Of a DNA stretch of 64,000 bases, positions 55,941-64,000 are shown one piece after another (within the stretch, counting starts at the first letter, position 1; each line of letters begins with the position of its first letter). The notes under the pieces were generated by a model. That model was not told the DNA's origin. It did no database searches and worked only from the letters and a program-made list of their open reading frames with translations. The stretch is from Vibrio atlanticus (GTDB lineage Bacteria; Pseudomonadota; Gammaproteobacteria; Enterobacterales; Vibrionaceae), in the NCBI RefSeq assembly GCF_024347315.1, contig NZ_AP025460.1:3162001-3226000 (forward strand), given 5' to 3'. Both the position numbers and the translations under genes were made by a program.

Positions 55941-57890
55941 ATGAGTGAAGCCCACGTTTATCCGGTAAAAGAAAATATTAAATCAACTACACACGCGGAT
56001 AATGACACTTACCTAGCCATGTACCAGCAATCTGTTTCTGACCCTGAAGGCTTTTGGGGTGAACACGGAAAAATCGTTGATTGGATTAAACCTTTCACAC
56101 AGGTAAAAAATACCTCTTTCGACCCTGGCCACATTGATATTCGCTGGTTTGAAGATGGCACGCTTAACGTTTCGGCTAACTGTATCGACCGCCACCTTGC
56201 TGAACGCGGCGATGAAGTCGCTATTATTTGGGAAGGCGATGACCCGGCGGATGACAAAACTCTAACTTTTAATGAACTACACAAAGAAGTGTGCCTGTTT
56301 TCGAATGCTCTGAAAGAGCAAGGCGTGCGCAAAGGCGATGTGGTTTGTTTATACATGCCAATGGTTCCTGAAGCTGCAGTAGCCATGCTGGCGTGTACCC
56401 GTATCGGGGCGGTTCACACAGTCGTATTTGGTGGTTTCTCACCAGAAGCACTGTCTGGTCGTATTATCGATTCAAATTCTAAAGTCGTTATCACTGCCGA
56501 TGAAGGCGTGCGTGGCGGCCGTGCTGTTCCACTGAAGAAAAATGTCGATGAAGCACTGACGAATCCTGAAGTGAAGAACATCGAAAAGGTTGTAGTATTC
56601 AAACGTACTGGCGGCGATGTTGCATGGCACGAACACCGCGATGTGTGGTGGCACGATGCTATTGCTAATGTATCTGCAGATTGCCCACCAGAAGAGATGA
56701 ACGCAGAAGATCCACTATTCATCCTTTATACCTCAGGCTCAACAGGCAAACCTAAGGGTGTTATGCACACCACAGGTGGTTACCTCGTTTATGCAGCGAT
56801 GACCTTCAAATACGTGTTCGATTACCAAGAAGGCGAAACTTTCTGGTGTACAGCTGATGTGGGTTGGATTACTGGTCACACATACCTTGTTTACGGGCCA
56901 CTAGCCAATGGTGCAAAAACCATTCTGTTTGAAGGCGTGCCGAACTACCCGAACACAAGCCGCATGAGTGAAGTGGTCGATAAGCACCAAGTTAATATTC
57001 TTTATACTGCGCCAACAGCTATTCGTGCATTGATGGCGAAAGGCAATGAAGCCGTTGAAGGCACGTCTCGTGACAGCCTAAGAATCATGGGCTCAGTGGG
57101 TGAACCTATCAACCCAGAGGCGTGGGAGTGGTACTACAAAACAATCGGTAATGAGCAGTCTCCAATTGTTGATACATGGTGGCAAACAGAAACGGGCGGA
57201 ATCTTGATTGCACCGCTACCAGGCGCAACAGACCTAAAACCGGGCTCAGCGACGCGTCCATTCTTCGGTGTGCAACCGGCGCTGGTTGATAACATGGGTA
57301 ACATCATTGAGGGTGCAACAGACGGCAACCTAGTGATTCTTGACTCTTGGCCAGGCCAGATGCGTACCGTTCACGGCGATCATGACCGTTTCGAACAAAC
57401 TTACTTCTCGACCTTTAAAGGCATGTACTTCACCAGTGATGGTGCTCGTCGTGATGAAGACGGTTACTACTGGATTACTGGCCGTGTTGATGACGTTCTG
57501 AACGTATCAGGTCACCGTATGGGTACCGCTGAGATTGAATCGGCTCTAGTCGCATTTGATAAGATCGCAGAGGCTGCGATTGTAGGTATCCCTCATGATA
57601 TTAAAGGCCAAGCGATTTACGCTTACATCACGTTGAATGATGGTGAGTTCCCAACCGCAGAGCTTCATAAAGAAGTCAAAGACTGGGTACGTAAAGAGAT
57701 TGGCCCAATCGCAACGCCAGATGTACTGCACTGGACCGACTCATTACCAAAAACTCGTTCAGGTAAAATCATGCGTCGTATCCTGCGTAAGATTGCCACT
57801 GGCGATACTGGCAACCTAGGCGATACGTCGACACTAGCAGACCCAAGCGTGGTCGATAAGCTGATTGCAGAGAAAGCGGAACTGGCATAA
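55941..57890 (+). CDS. acs: Acetyl-CoA synthetase
   Basis: Activates acetate to acetyl-CoA through acetyl-AMP. The AMP-binding signature is [12 protein letters not shown] (about 264-275), with [10 protein letters not shown] and the hinge region [15 protein letters not shown]. The acetylation-regulated lysine is K609 (TRSGKIMRR), exactly as in enteric Acs. Length 649. CAAGGAGAG precedes ATG 55941. It should be the main output of the CrbSR pair. The 218-bp upstream gap holds its promoter but no site I can name. Confidence 0.97.
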   Translation: MSEAHVYPVKENIKSTTHADNDTYLAMYQQSVSDPEGFWGEHGKIVDWIKPFTQVKNTSFDPGHIDIRWFEDGTLNVSANCIDRHLAERGDEVAIIWEGDDPADDKTLTFNELHKEVCLFSNALKEQGVRKGDVVCLYMPMVPEAAVAMLACTRIGAVHTVVFGGFSPEALSGRIIDSNSKVVITADEGVRGGRAVPLKKNVDEALTNPEVKNIEKVVVFKRTGGDVAWHEHRDVWWHDAIANVSADCPPEEMNAEDPLFILYTSGSTGKPKGVMHTTGGYLVYAAMTFKYVFDYQEGETFWCTADVGWITGHTYLVYGPLANGAKTILFEGVPNYPNTSRMSEVVDKHQVNILYTAPTAIRALMAKGNEAVEGTSRDSLRIMGSVGEPINPEAWEWYYKTIGNEQSPIVDTWWQTETGGILIAPLPGATDLKPGSATRPFFGVQPALVDNMGNIIEGATDGNLVILDSWPGQMRTVHGDHDRFEQTYFSTFKGMYFTSDGARRDEDGYYWITGRVDDVLNVSGHRMGTAEIESALVAFDKIAEAAIVGIPHDIKGQAIYAYITLNDGEFPTAELHKEVKDWVRKEIGPIATPDVLHWTDSLPKTRSGKIMRRILRKIATGDTGNLGDTSTLADPSVVDKLIAEKAELA

Positions 57891-57936
57891 GCAACCCGTT
57901 ACATTACGTAATTACTGTTTAAAACAGCGCCTTTCT

Positions 57937-57964
57937 AAACCGTCACCTATGTGGCGGTTTTTTT
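57937..57964 (+). terminator. acs terminator
   Basis: AAACCGTCAC, CTAT, GTGGCGGTTT (one G-T pair) followed by T's, 46 bp after acs. Confidence 0.88.
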
Positions 57965-58213
57965 ATGGCTGATCTTGATCTCAAATATCCTCGACAAAAT
58001 TAAGGCTAAGGCGCTTTTTTGTTAAGTTAGTAACAATCTCACACTCTCTCAATAGGAGATTAGACCAGTAAATTGCTGCGATTTGCGCTGAATTAGCTAT
58101 AATCTGGTTCTAATTTTTAAATTTGGGTTTTTCTTACTGGAAATTATCCCCAAATTTTCAATAAAATGGCAACATTCACGTTCGTAAACACGATAAAGGA
58201 AGATAGCCCCACA
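57965..58213 (+). promoter_or_regulatory. Leader and promoter region of aroQ-accBC
   Basis: TATAAT at 58098-58103 is a likely -10 element, with TTGCTG 19 bp upstream as a poor -35. Downstream AAATTTGGG (58119-58127) and CCCAAATTT (58149-58157) form 9-bp arms around a 21-nt loop in the leader. AAGGAAG lies before the aroQ start. No regulator consensus is recognised. Confidence 0.45.
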
Positions 58214-58663
58214 ATGTCTACAAAGTTTCGCATTCTAGTTTTAAATGGACCAAACCTTAATCTGTTAGGCCTTAGAGAACCTGCACACTACGGTTCTCAA
58301 ACACTTGACCAGATTATTAGCTCATTGACCGAGCAAGCGAAAACACACGATGTTGAGCTATCTCACTTACAGTCAAATCGTGAGTATGAGCTGATTGAAG
58401 CTATCCATAGTGCTTATCAAAATGTTGATTTCATTATTATCAACCCAGCGGCCTTTACACATACCAGTGTGGCGTTGCGTGATGCACTACTTGGTGTTGC
58501 TATCCCATTTATTGAGGTTCACCTATCGAATGTTCACGCACGTGAACCATTCCGTCACCACTCTTACCTGTCTGATAAAGCAGAAGGTGTGATTTGTGGC
58601 TTAGGTGCCCAAGGTTATCAATTTGCTTTGACAGCTGCGCTCAACAAGCTCAACGCAAAGTAA
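58214..58663 (+). CDS. aroQ: Type II 3-dehydroquinate dehydratase
   Basis: Third shikimate-pathway step. Catalytic Tyr in [26 protein letters not shown], the [17 protein letters not shown] loop and catalytic His in [20 protein letters not shown] are all present. ATG 58214 gives 149 residues, the family size; a 16-codon upstream extension is not used. It leads the conserved aroQ-accB-accC cluster. Confidence 0.95.
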   Translation: MSTKFRILVLNGPNLNLLGLREPAHYGSQTLDQIISSLTEQAKTHDVELSHLQSNREYELIEAIHSAYQNVDFIIINPAAFTHTSVALRDALLGVAIPFIEVHLSNVHAREPFRHHSYLSDKAEGVICGLGAQGYQFALTAALNKLNAK

Positions 58664-58737
58664 ATAAAAACAACGAACTATTACTAACCTACTCAGTCAA
58701 AGAGTAAGTTCAATCAACAGATAAAGAGAAAGAAACA

Positions 58738-59190
58738 ATGGATATTCGCAAAATCAAGAAGCTAATCGAATTGGTTGAAGAGTCTGGTATTTCTGAGCTA
58801 GAGATCTCTGAAGGTGAAGAGTCAGTACGAATCAGTCGTAACAGCCCTGTATCTGCAGCGCCTATTCAATATGCAGCAGCTCCAGCTCCTGTAGCGGCAG
58901 CAGCACCTGCGGCGGCACCTGTAGCTGCAGAAGCGGCAGCTCCTGCGGTTCCTGCTGGTCACCAAGTTCTTTCTCCAATGGTTGGTACTTTCTACGGCGC
59001 TCCAAGCCCAGATGCAAAACCGTTCGTTAAAGTGGGTCAATCTGTAACTGCTGGCGAAACACTATGTATCGTTGAAGCAATGAAAATGATGAACCAAATC
59101 GAAGCTGATAAATCTGGTGTTGTAACGGCTATCCTAGTTGAAGACGGTCAACCAGTAGAATTCGACCAAGCTCTAGTAATTATCGAATAA
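58738..59190 (+). CDS. accB: Biotin carboxyl carrier protein of acetyl-CoA carboxylase
   Basis: An N-terminal domain ([23 protein letters not shown]) is joined by an Ala/Pro-rich linker (about 40-75) to the biotinyl domain with K116 in EAMKMMN. Length 150. AGAGAAAGAAAC precedes the ATG. accC follows 15 bp on. Confidence 0.97.
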   Translation: MDIRKIKKLIELVEESGISELEISEGEESVRISRNSPVSAAPIQYAAAPAPVAAAAPAAAPVAAEAAAPAVPAGHQVLSPMVGTFYGAPSPDAKPFVKVGQSVTAGETLCIVEAMKMMNQIEADKSGVVTAILVEDGQPVEFDQALVIIE

Positions 59191-59205
59191 TAGAGAGCAC
59201 TCATT

Positions 59206-60549
59206 ATGTTAGATAAATTAGTAATCGCGAACCGTGGTGAAATTGCACTGCGTATTCTGCGAGCATGTAAAGAACTTGGCATCAAAACGGTAGCAGTTCA
59301 CTCAACCGCTGACCGCGATCTTAAGCACGTACTGCTTGCTGACGAAACCATTTGTATCGGTCCAGCTCGTGGTATCGATAGCTACCTGAACATCCCTCGT
59401 ATCATCAGCGCTGCTGAAGTAACGGGTGCAGTTGCTATTCACCCAGGCTACGGCTTCCTATCTGAAAATGCAGATTTTGCAGAACAGGTAGAGCGCAGTG
59501 GTTTTATCTTCGTTGGCCCTAAAGCTGAAACCATTCGCATGATGGGTGACAAAGTGTCAGCTATCACGTCAATGAAAAAAGCGGGTGTACCTTGTGTACC
59601 AGGTTCTGACGGCCCTCTTGACGACGACGAAGCGAAAAACAAAGCGCACGCTAAGCGCATTGGTTTCCCTGTAATCATCAAGGCTTCTGGCGGCGGCGGC
59701 GGTCGTGGTATGCGTGTTGTTCGTACTGAAAAAGAACTAACAGAAGCTATCGCAATGACTCGTGCTGAAGCAAAAGCATGTTTCAATAACGACATGGTTT
59801 ACATGGAAAAATTCCTAGAAAACCCACGTCACATTGAAGTACAAGTGCTTGCAGATGGTCAAGGTAATGCTATCCACCTAGGTGAGCGTGACTGTTCAAT
59901 GCAGCGTCGTCACCAGAAAGTTGTGGAAGAAGCGCCAGCACCAGGTATCACTGAAGAAATGCGTAAATACATCGGCGACCGTTGTACTCGTGCATGTCTT
60001 GAGATTGGTTACCGCGGCGCAGGTACATTTGAATTCCTATACGAGAACGGTGAGTTCTACTTCATCGAAATGAACACTCGTATCCAGGTTGAGCACACGA
60101 TTACTGAAATGGTAACGGGTATCGATCTAGTGAAAGAGCAACTTCGCATTGCTGCTGGTCAGCCTCTATCATTCACACAGGATGATATTAAGCTGCGCGG
60201 CCACTCAATCGAATGTCGTATCAATGCAGAAGATCCCGTACGTTTCCTACCGTCTCCAGGCAAGATCACGCGCTTCCATGCTCCAGGTGGTATGGGCGTA
60301 CGTTGGGAGTCTCACATCTACACGGGTTACACAGTGCCACCACACTACGATTCAATGATTGGCAAGCTGATCACTTACGGTGAAAACCGTGATGTTGCTA
60401 TCGCTCGTATGAAGAACGCATTGGGTGAAATGATTGTTGAAGGTATTAACGTTAATACTGAGCTTCAACTGTCTATTATGAACGACGAAAACTTCCAACA
60501 CGGTGGGGCAAACATCCACTACCTTGAGAAGAAGCTTGGTCTACAATAG
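59206..60549 (+). CDS. accC: Biotin carboxylase subunit of acetyl-CoA carboxylase
   Basis: Carboxylates the biotin of AccB with ATP and bicarbonate. [20 protein letters not shown], the glycine-rich ATP loop [13 protein letters not shown] and [14 protein letters not shown] are diagnostic. Length 447 (E. coli 449). The last codons and stop are the first copy of an 18-bp imperfect tandem duplication. Confidence 0.97.
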   Translation: MLDKLVIANRGEIALRILRACKELGIKTVAVHSTADRDLKHVLLADETICIGPARGIDSYLNIPRIISAAEVTGAVAIHPGYGFLSENADFAEQVERSGFIFVGPKAETIRMMGDKVSAITSMKKAGVPCVPGSDGPLDDDEAKNKAHAKRIGFPVIIKASGGGGGRGMRVVRTEKELTEAIAMTRAEAKACFNNDMVYMEKFLENPRHIEVQVLADGQGNAIHLGERDCSMQRRHQKVVEEAPAPGITEEMRKYIGDRCTRACLEIGYRGAGTFEFLYENGEFYFIEMNTRIQVEHTITEMVTGIDLVKEQLRIAAGQPLSFTQDDIKLRGHSIECRINAEDPVRFLPSPGKITRFHAPGGMGVRWESHIYTGYTVPPHYDSMIGKLITYGENRDVAIARMKNALGEMIVEGINVNTELQLSIMNDENFQHGGANIHYLEKKLGLQ

Positions 60550-60567
60550 AAGCTTGGTCTGCAACAG
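60532..60567 (+). repeat. 18-bp tandem duplication at the accC stop codon
   Basis: AAGCTTGGTCTACAATAG (60532-60549) is followed at once by AAGCTTGGTCTGCAACAG. The first copy ends with the accC stop TAG; the second has CAG in its place. Confidence 0.9.
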
Positions 60568-60607
60568 AAGCAGGTCTTCCATAATACGTTCTCTGTAGAA
60601 CAGTAAT

Positions 60608-60636
60608 AAATGCTCACTTCGGTGAGCATTTTTGTT
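60608..60636 (+). terminator. accBC terminator
   Basis: AAATGCTCAC, TTCG, GTGAGCATTTTTGTTT. Confidence 0.9.
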
Positions 60637-60755
60637 TGTAAATACTCGCAATAATCAATTCATAATCCCCATTATATTCCGTGGGGTTTTGGTGAATTTG
60701 CTCATATTTTCTGCTAGACTCGCCATCCAATTTTTCTCATATAGAAGATGCAGCC

Positions 60756-61643
60756 ATGCCTTGGATTCAAATCAAGCTTAATGCTACCAATGAAAATGCC
60801 GAACAAATCGGCGACATGTTAATGGAAGAGACTGGTGCTCTTTCTGTAACTTTCCTGGATGCACAAGATACCCCTGTATTTGAGCCTCTGCCGGGCGAAA
60901 CTCGCCTTTGGGGTGATACTGACATTCTCGCGCTTTACGACGCTGAGACTGACACTGGTGTCGTTCTAGCGCAGATTAAAGCAAGCAACATGTTCCCTGC
61001 AGACTTTGCTCACAAAGTAGAGCAAATTGAAGACAAGGATTGGGAACGTGAATGGATGGACAACTTCCACCCAATGAAGTTTGGTGAGCGTTTATGGATC
61101 TGTCCTAGCTGGCGCGATATCCCTGAACCTGACGCTGTAAACGTAATGCTGGATCCCGGTCTTGCATTCGGTACCGGTACTCACCCAACAACAGCATTGT
61201 GTCTTGAGTGGCTTGAAGGCCTAGACCTGACAGGTAAAACCGTGATCGATTTCGGTTGTGGTTCTGGCATTCTTGCGATCGCTGCGATCAAACTTGGCGC
61301 GGCAAAAGTTGTCGGGATCGACATTGATCCTCAAGCTCTGCTTGCATCAAAAGACAACGCACAACGCAATGGTGTTGCTGAGCAACTAGAGGTGTTCTTG
61401 CCACAAGATCAACCTGAAGGTTTACTTGCTGACGTTGTTGTTGCCAACATTCTTGCCGGTCCATTACGCGACCTTTCTGGCATCATTAAAGGTCTAGTAA
61501 AGCCAAATGGTGTACTAGCAATGTCGGGTGTTTTAGATACACAAGCGGAAGATGTTGCAACTTATTATCGTGATGAGCTTCACATTGATCCAATCATTGA
61601 ACAACAGGAATGGTGTCGAATCTCTGGTCGCAAGCAAGGCTAG
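60756..61643 (+). CDS. prmA: Ribosomal protein L11 methyltransferase
   Basis: SAM-dependent trimethylation of L11. The N-terminal L11-binding domain begins [22 protein letters not shown], the linker contains [24 protein letters not shown], and the SAM motif is [15 protein letters not shown] with NPPY-like VANILAGPL. Length 295 (E. coli 293). Confidence 0.95.
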
Positions 61644-61774
61644 GTAAGACTTTGGGCGCTAATTGACTGAAATTTAAACGAATTACAAAAACAAATTGTA
61701 AATGCTCAAATATTAGTCTTTTCACGCAGCGAAAAAATGCGTAAAATGCGCGCCCTTGCTGGTACAGAACTGTG

Positions 61775-62752
61775 ATGACATTTTTGAAAATCGGAAATTA
61801 TCAACTTAAGAACAATCTAATCGTCGCTCCTATGGCTGGCGTAACGGATAGACCATTCCGTGAGTTGTGTCTTCGTTACGGTGCGGGGATGGCAGTCAGT
61901 GAAATGATGTCCTCCAATCCGAAAGTTTGGAAAACGTCAAAATCTCAGCAGCGTATGGTACATGAAGGCGAATCGGGCATTCGTTCAGTACAAATCGCTG
62001 GTGCAGATCCACAGCTTATGGCCGAGGCTGCTCAATTCAATGTTGCTAACGGTGCGCAAATCATCGATATCAATATGGGTTGCCCAGCCAAAAAAGTGAA
62101 TAAGAAGCTTGCGGGCTCAGCCCTACTTCAGCATCCAGAACTCATTGAAGACATTCTGAAGGCTGTGGTAAATGCTGTCGACGTTCCAGTAACGTTGAAA
62201 ACGCGCACAGGCTGGGATACAGACAATAGAAACTGTGTCCAAATCGCGAAAATAGCCGAAGACTGCGGCATACAAGCTCTTGCCCTTCACGGGAGAACTC
62301 GCGCTTGTATGTACAAAGGTGAGGCAGAATACAAACACATTAAAGCAGCGAAACAAGCAGTATCTATTCCGGTTATCGCTAACGGTGATATCGATAGTCC
62401 GGAAAAAGCGAAGTTTGTGCTGGAGTACACCGGCGCTGATGCTTTAATGATAGGTCGACCTGCCCAAGGACGTCCTTGGATTTTTAACGAAATCCTACAC
62501 TATTTGGAAAACGGCACCACGATGGACCCACTCCCGATTTCGGAAGTGAAAGACATCATGCTTGGTCATGTGCTCGCTCTACATGAATTTTATGGAGAGT
62601 TTTTAGGCCCTCGCATCGCTCGTAAGCATGTGGGTTGGTATCTAAAAGAGCATGAACAAGCGAGTGAGTTTCGCCGTACCTTCAACGCATTCGAAGCAGG
62701 TGATCTGCAGCTTGAAGCGCTAGAAGGTTTTTTTGATAACGTTGCACCATAA
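61775..62752 (+). CDS. dusB: tRNA-dihydrouridine synthase B
   Basis: FMN enzyme that reduces a uridine of the tRNA D-loop (U17 in E. coli). [34 protein letters not shown] with the catalytic cysteine, and [13 protein letters not shown] are present. Length 325 from ATG 61775; GTG 61772 is the alternative. It heads the conserved dusB-fis operon. Confidence 0.96.
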   Translation: MTFLKIGNYQLKNNLIVAPMAGVTDRPFRELCLRYGAGMAVSEMMSSNPKVWKTSKSQQRMVHEGESGIRSVQIAGADPQLMAEAAQFNVANGAQIIDINMGCPAKKVNKKLAGSALLQHPELIEDILKAVVNAVDVPVTLKTRTGWDTDNRNCVQIAKIAEDCGIQALALHGRTRACMYKGEAEYKHIKAAKQAVSIPVIANGDIDSPEKAKFVLEYTGADALMIGRPAQGRPWIFNEILHYLENGTTMDPLPISEVKDIMLGHVLALHEFYGEFLGPRIARKHVGWYLKEHEQASEFRRTFNAFEAGDLQLEALEGFFDNVAP

Positions 62753-62775
62753 TTACGAGAAGAGCTAGACCGAAT

Positions 62776-63072
62776 ATGTTCGAACAAAATCTGACTTCAG
62801 AAGCATTGACAGTAACTACAGTTACATCACAAGACCAAATCACGCAGAAGCCACTACGTGACTCAGTTAAAGCATCATTGAAAAATTACCTTGCTCAATT
62901 AAACGGTCAAGAAGTCAGCGAGTTATACGAATTAGTATTAGCTGAAGTTGAACAGCCACTACTAGACACTATCATGCAGTACACTCGCGGTAACCAAACT
63001 CGCGCAGCAACCATGATGGGTATTAACCGCGGTACTCTTCGCAAGAAACTTAAAAAATACGGCATGAACTAA
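62776..63072 (+). CDS. fis: Nucleoid protein Fis
   Basis: This 98-residue DNA-bending protein and growth-phase regulator ends in the [23 protein letters not shown] followed by [11 protein letters not shown], essentially the E. coli sequence. It is co-operonic with dusB, 23 bp upstream. Translation in E. coli depends on upstream dusB sequence; the same layout is seen here. Confidence 0.98.
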   Translation: MFEQNLTSEALTVTTVTSQDQITQKPLRDSVKASLKNYLAQLNGQEVSELYELVLAEVEQPLLDTIMQYTRGNQTRAATMMGINRGTLRKKLKKYGMN

Positions 63073-63099
63073 TCGTTCTTTCGTAATTTATTGAATTAG

Positions 63100-63133
63100 A
63101 AGCCGAGCTCTTTATTGAACTCGGCTTTTTTTT
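63100..63133 (+). terminator. dusB-fis terminator
   Basis: AAGCCGAG (63100-63107) and CTCGGCTT (63120-63127) around a 12-nt loop, followed by T's. Confidence 0.9.
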
Positions 63134-63239
63134 GTTTATATGGCAACAAGCGAACAATTATCAATTAATTAGATGTAACGATTGATAACCTAATCACTAC
63201 CGATATAATGACCCATTAATCTAATCGTCTGGAAGCTAC

Positions 63240-64000
63240 ATGCTTGATATGAAAAGGGAAGAATGGCTTAGCACACTGATCCGTGAACTGCCTGATCGTC
63301 ATCTTCTGTTGGATACATCCGGACGTATTGTTGAAAACTTTGACAATCCAAATCACCACACAGTTTCAGAACTGTTGCCTCTCGCGGTTGAAAAGCAGCT
63401 GTTAGAGGCGGCAAAGCAAGCTTATTCCAGTCGCGAAATTCAATACATTCAATACTCTCTTGCGCCCTGTCAGCAACTTCAGCTTTCTATTGAACAACTT
63501 TTCGCTCAAGGGGAAGAGTCTGCAGAATCAGACGATCGATATTTTGAATCGACATTAAAGCCATTGTATCTCTCGCCAGAAAAGCAATACGTGCTGTGGC
63601 AAGAGCGAGATATTACTAAAGCACAGCAACGTGAAGCTGAGCTGATAGAACTCGCTGAAATCGATGAGCTAACTGGGATTTTAAATAGACGTGCCTTTTT
63701 ACTTGGGTTGGAAAAAGAGTTCAGTCAATCGCCTAAGCAAAGCTTAACGTGTTTGATGATAGACATAGACCACTTCAAAGAGATCAATGATCAAGTTGGC
63801 CACCTTTCTGGTGATGAGGTAATCGTTCAAGTCGCGAGTTTATGCCAACAGTCAATAGACTGCGATGATTATCTAGGTCGCTTGGGTGGCGAAGAATTCG
63901 GTGTCATTCTCACACACACCAGTGCCATTGAAGCTTATTACGTTGCGGAGACGATTCGTAAAACGATTGAATCAACGCCGTGTACCGTAGACGGCCACAT
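63240..64000 (+). CDS. GGDEF diguanylate cyclase, partial
   Basis: From ATG 63240 (GGAAG upstream) the frame is open to the right edge, about 253 codons. An N-terminal sensor-like region (about 1-120, no recognised motif) leads to a GGDEF domain starting at ELAEIDELTGILNRRAFLLGLE. Substrate Asp is in MIDIDHFKEINDQVGHLSGDE, and the signature reads LGGEEFGVIL, an active-type GGEEF. It should make cyclic di-GMP. The C-terminus is outside the window. Confidence 0.92.
   Translation, partial: MLDMKREEWLSTLIRELPDRHLLLDTSGRIVENFDNPNHHTVSELLPLAVEKQLLEAAKQAYSSREIQYIQYSLAPCQQLQLSIEQLFAQGEESAESDDRYFESTLKPLYLSPEKQYVLWQERDITKAQQREAELIELAEIDELTGILNRRAFLLGLEKEFSQSPKQSLTCLMIDIDHFKEINDQVGHLSGDEVIVQVASLCQQSIDCDDYLGRLGGEEFGVILTHTSAIEAYYVAETIRKTIESTPCTVDGH

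Noticed and set aside
1..64000. tRNA or rRNA genes, prophage, integron or defence islands
   Set aside because: No cloverleaf-like or rRNA-like stretch was recognised by eye, and gene content is core throughout apart from one IS.

Overview
The window is chromosomal DNA of a marine Vibrio, perhaps close to the Splendidus clade. The genus call rests on gene content and order: metL-metB/metJ, maeB-rpmE-priA-cytR-ftsN-hslVU-menA-rraA, cpxP/cpxRA, the small and large subunits of a VC_2705-type symporter, a CrbS/CrbR acetate-switch pair, aroQ-accBC-prmA-dusB-fis, and protein sequences that are uniformly Vibrio-like. The clade is a guess; nothing was searched. Most of the window is ordinary core genome. 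The only mobile DNA seen is one intact IS4-family insertion sequence.

Layout. 1-3.1 kb: methionine biosynthesis (metL, cut by the left edge, and metB) divergent from the repressor gene metJ, with four abutting met boxes between them. 3.2-4.6 kb: the IS element, sitting inside the hairpin that once served as the shared metJ/maeB terminator. 4.7-18.8 kb: malic enzyme, L31, PriA, CytR, FtsN, HslVU behind a sigma-32-like promoter, MenA, RraA, ZapB, class II fructose bisphosphatase, a cysteine-rich SufR-like regulator and three small conserved proteins. 19-26.5 kb: tpiA and pfkA (convergent), the iron/zinc exporter FieF, the Cpx envelope-stress system, Fur-controlled Mn superoxide dismutase, TrmL and FxsA. 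27-30 kb: aspartase and DcuA, a fumarate-respiration pair. 30.7-39.1 kb: an arginine deiminase cluster (YfcC/ArcD-type exchanger, arcA, arcC, catabolic OTCase), then pyrBI with leader peptide and attenuator, then a divergent-sequence ArgR paralogue behind ARG-box-like operators. Carbamoyl phosphate links the arc and pyr halves. 39-58 kb: DsbD, then acetate metabolism: response regulator CrbR, an acetate-type sodium/solute symporter with its small subunit, a Fur-controlled fagA-like/fumC operon, sensor kinase CrbS, an MFS transporter, a cNMP/CBS/nucleotidyltransferase protein with a DnaQ-type exonuclease, and acetyl-CoA synthetase. 58-64 kb: aroQ-accB-accC, prmA, dusB-fis and a GGDEF protein cut by the right edge.

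Main points for a second look: (i) the IS insertion exactly within a bidirectional terminator, with a 12-bp target duplication; (ii) an in-frame amber codon splitting the K+/H+ antiporter gene nhaP2, removing its C-terminal domain; (iii) a pyrBI promoter with the AATTTG start and spacing known from E. coli plus a U-rich leader and attenuator, i.e. two layers of UTP control; (iv) a second ArgR-type regulator in which the first effector-contacting Asp is Asn, preceded by paired ARG-like boxes; (v) a hairpin with a U-tract in the leader of crbS; (vi) three intergenic microsatellites of 7- or 8-bp units; (vii) unexplained repeats in the long AT-rich leaders of the arginine deiminase genes. I found no convincing evidence of a wholly new multi-gene system. 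The regulatory wiring of the arc/pyr/argR and Crb/acetate regions is the most promising material.
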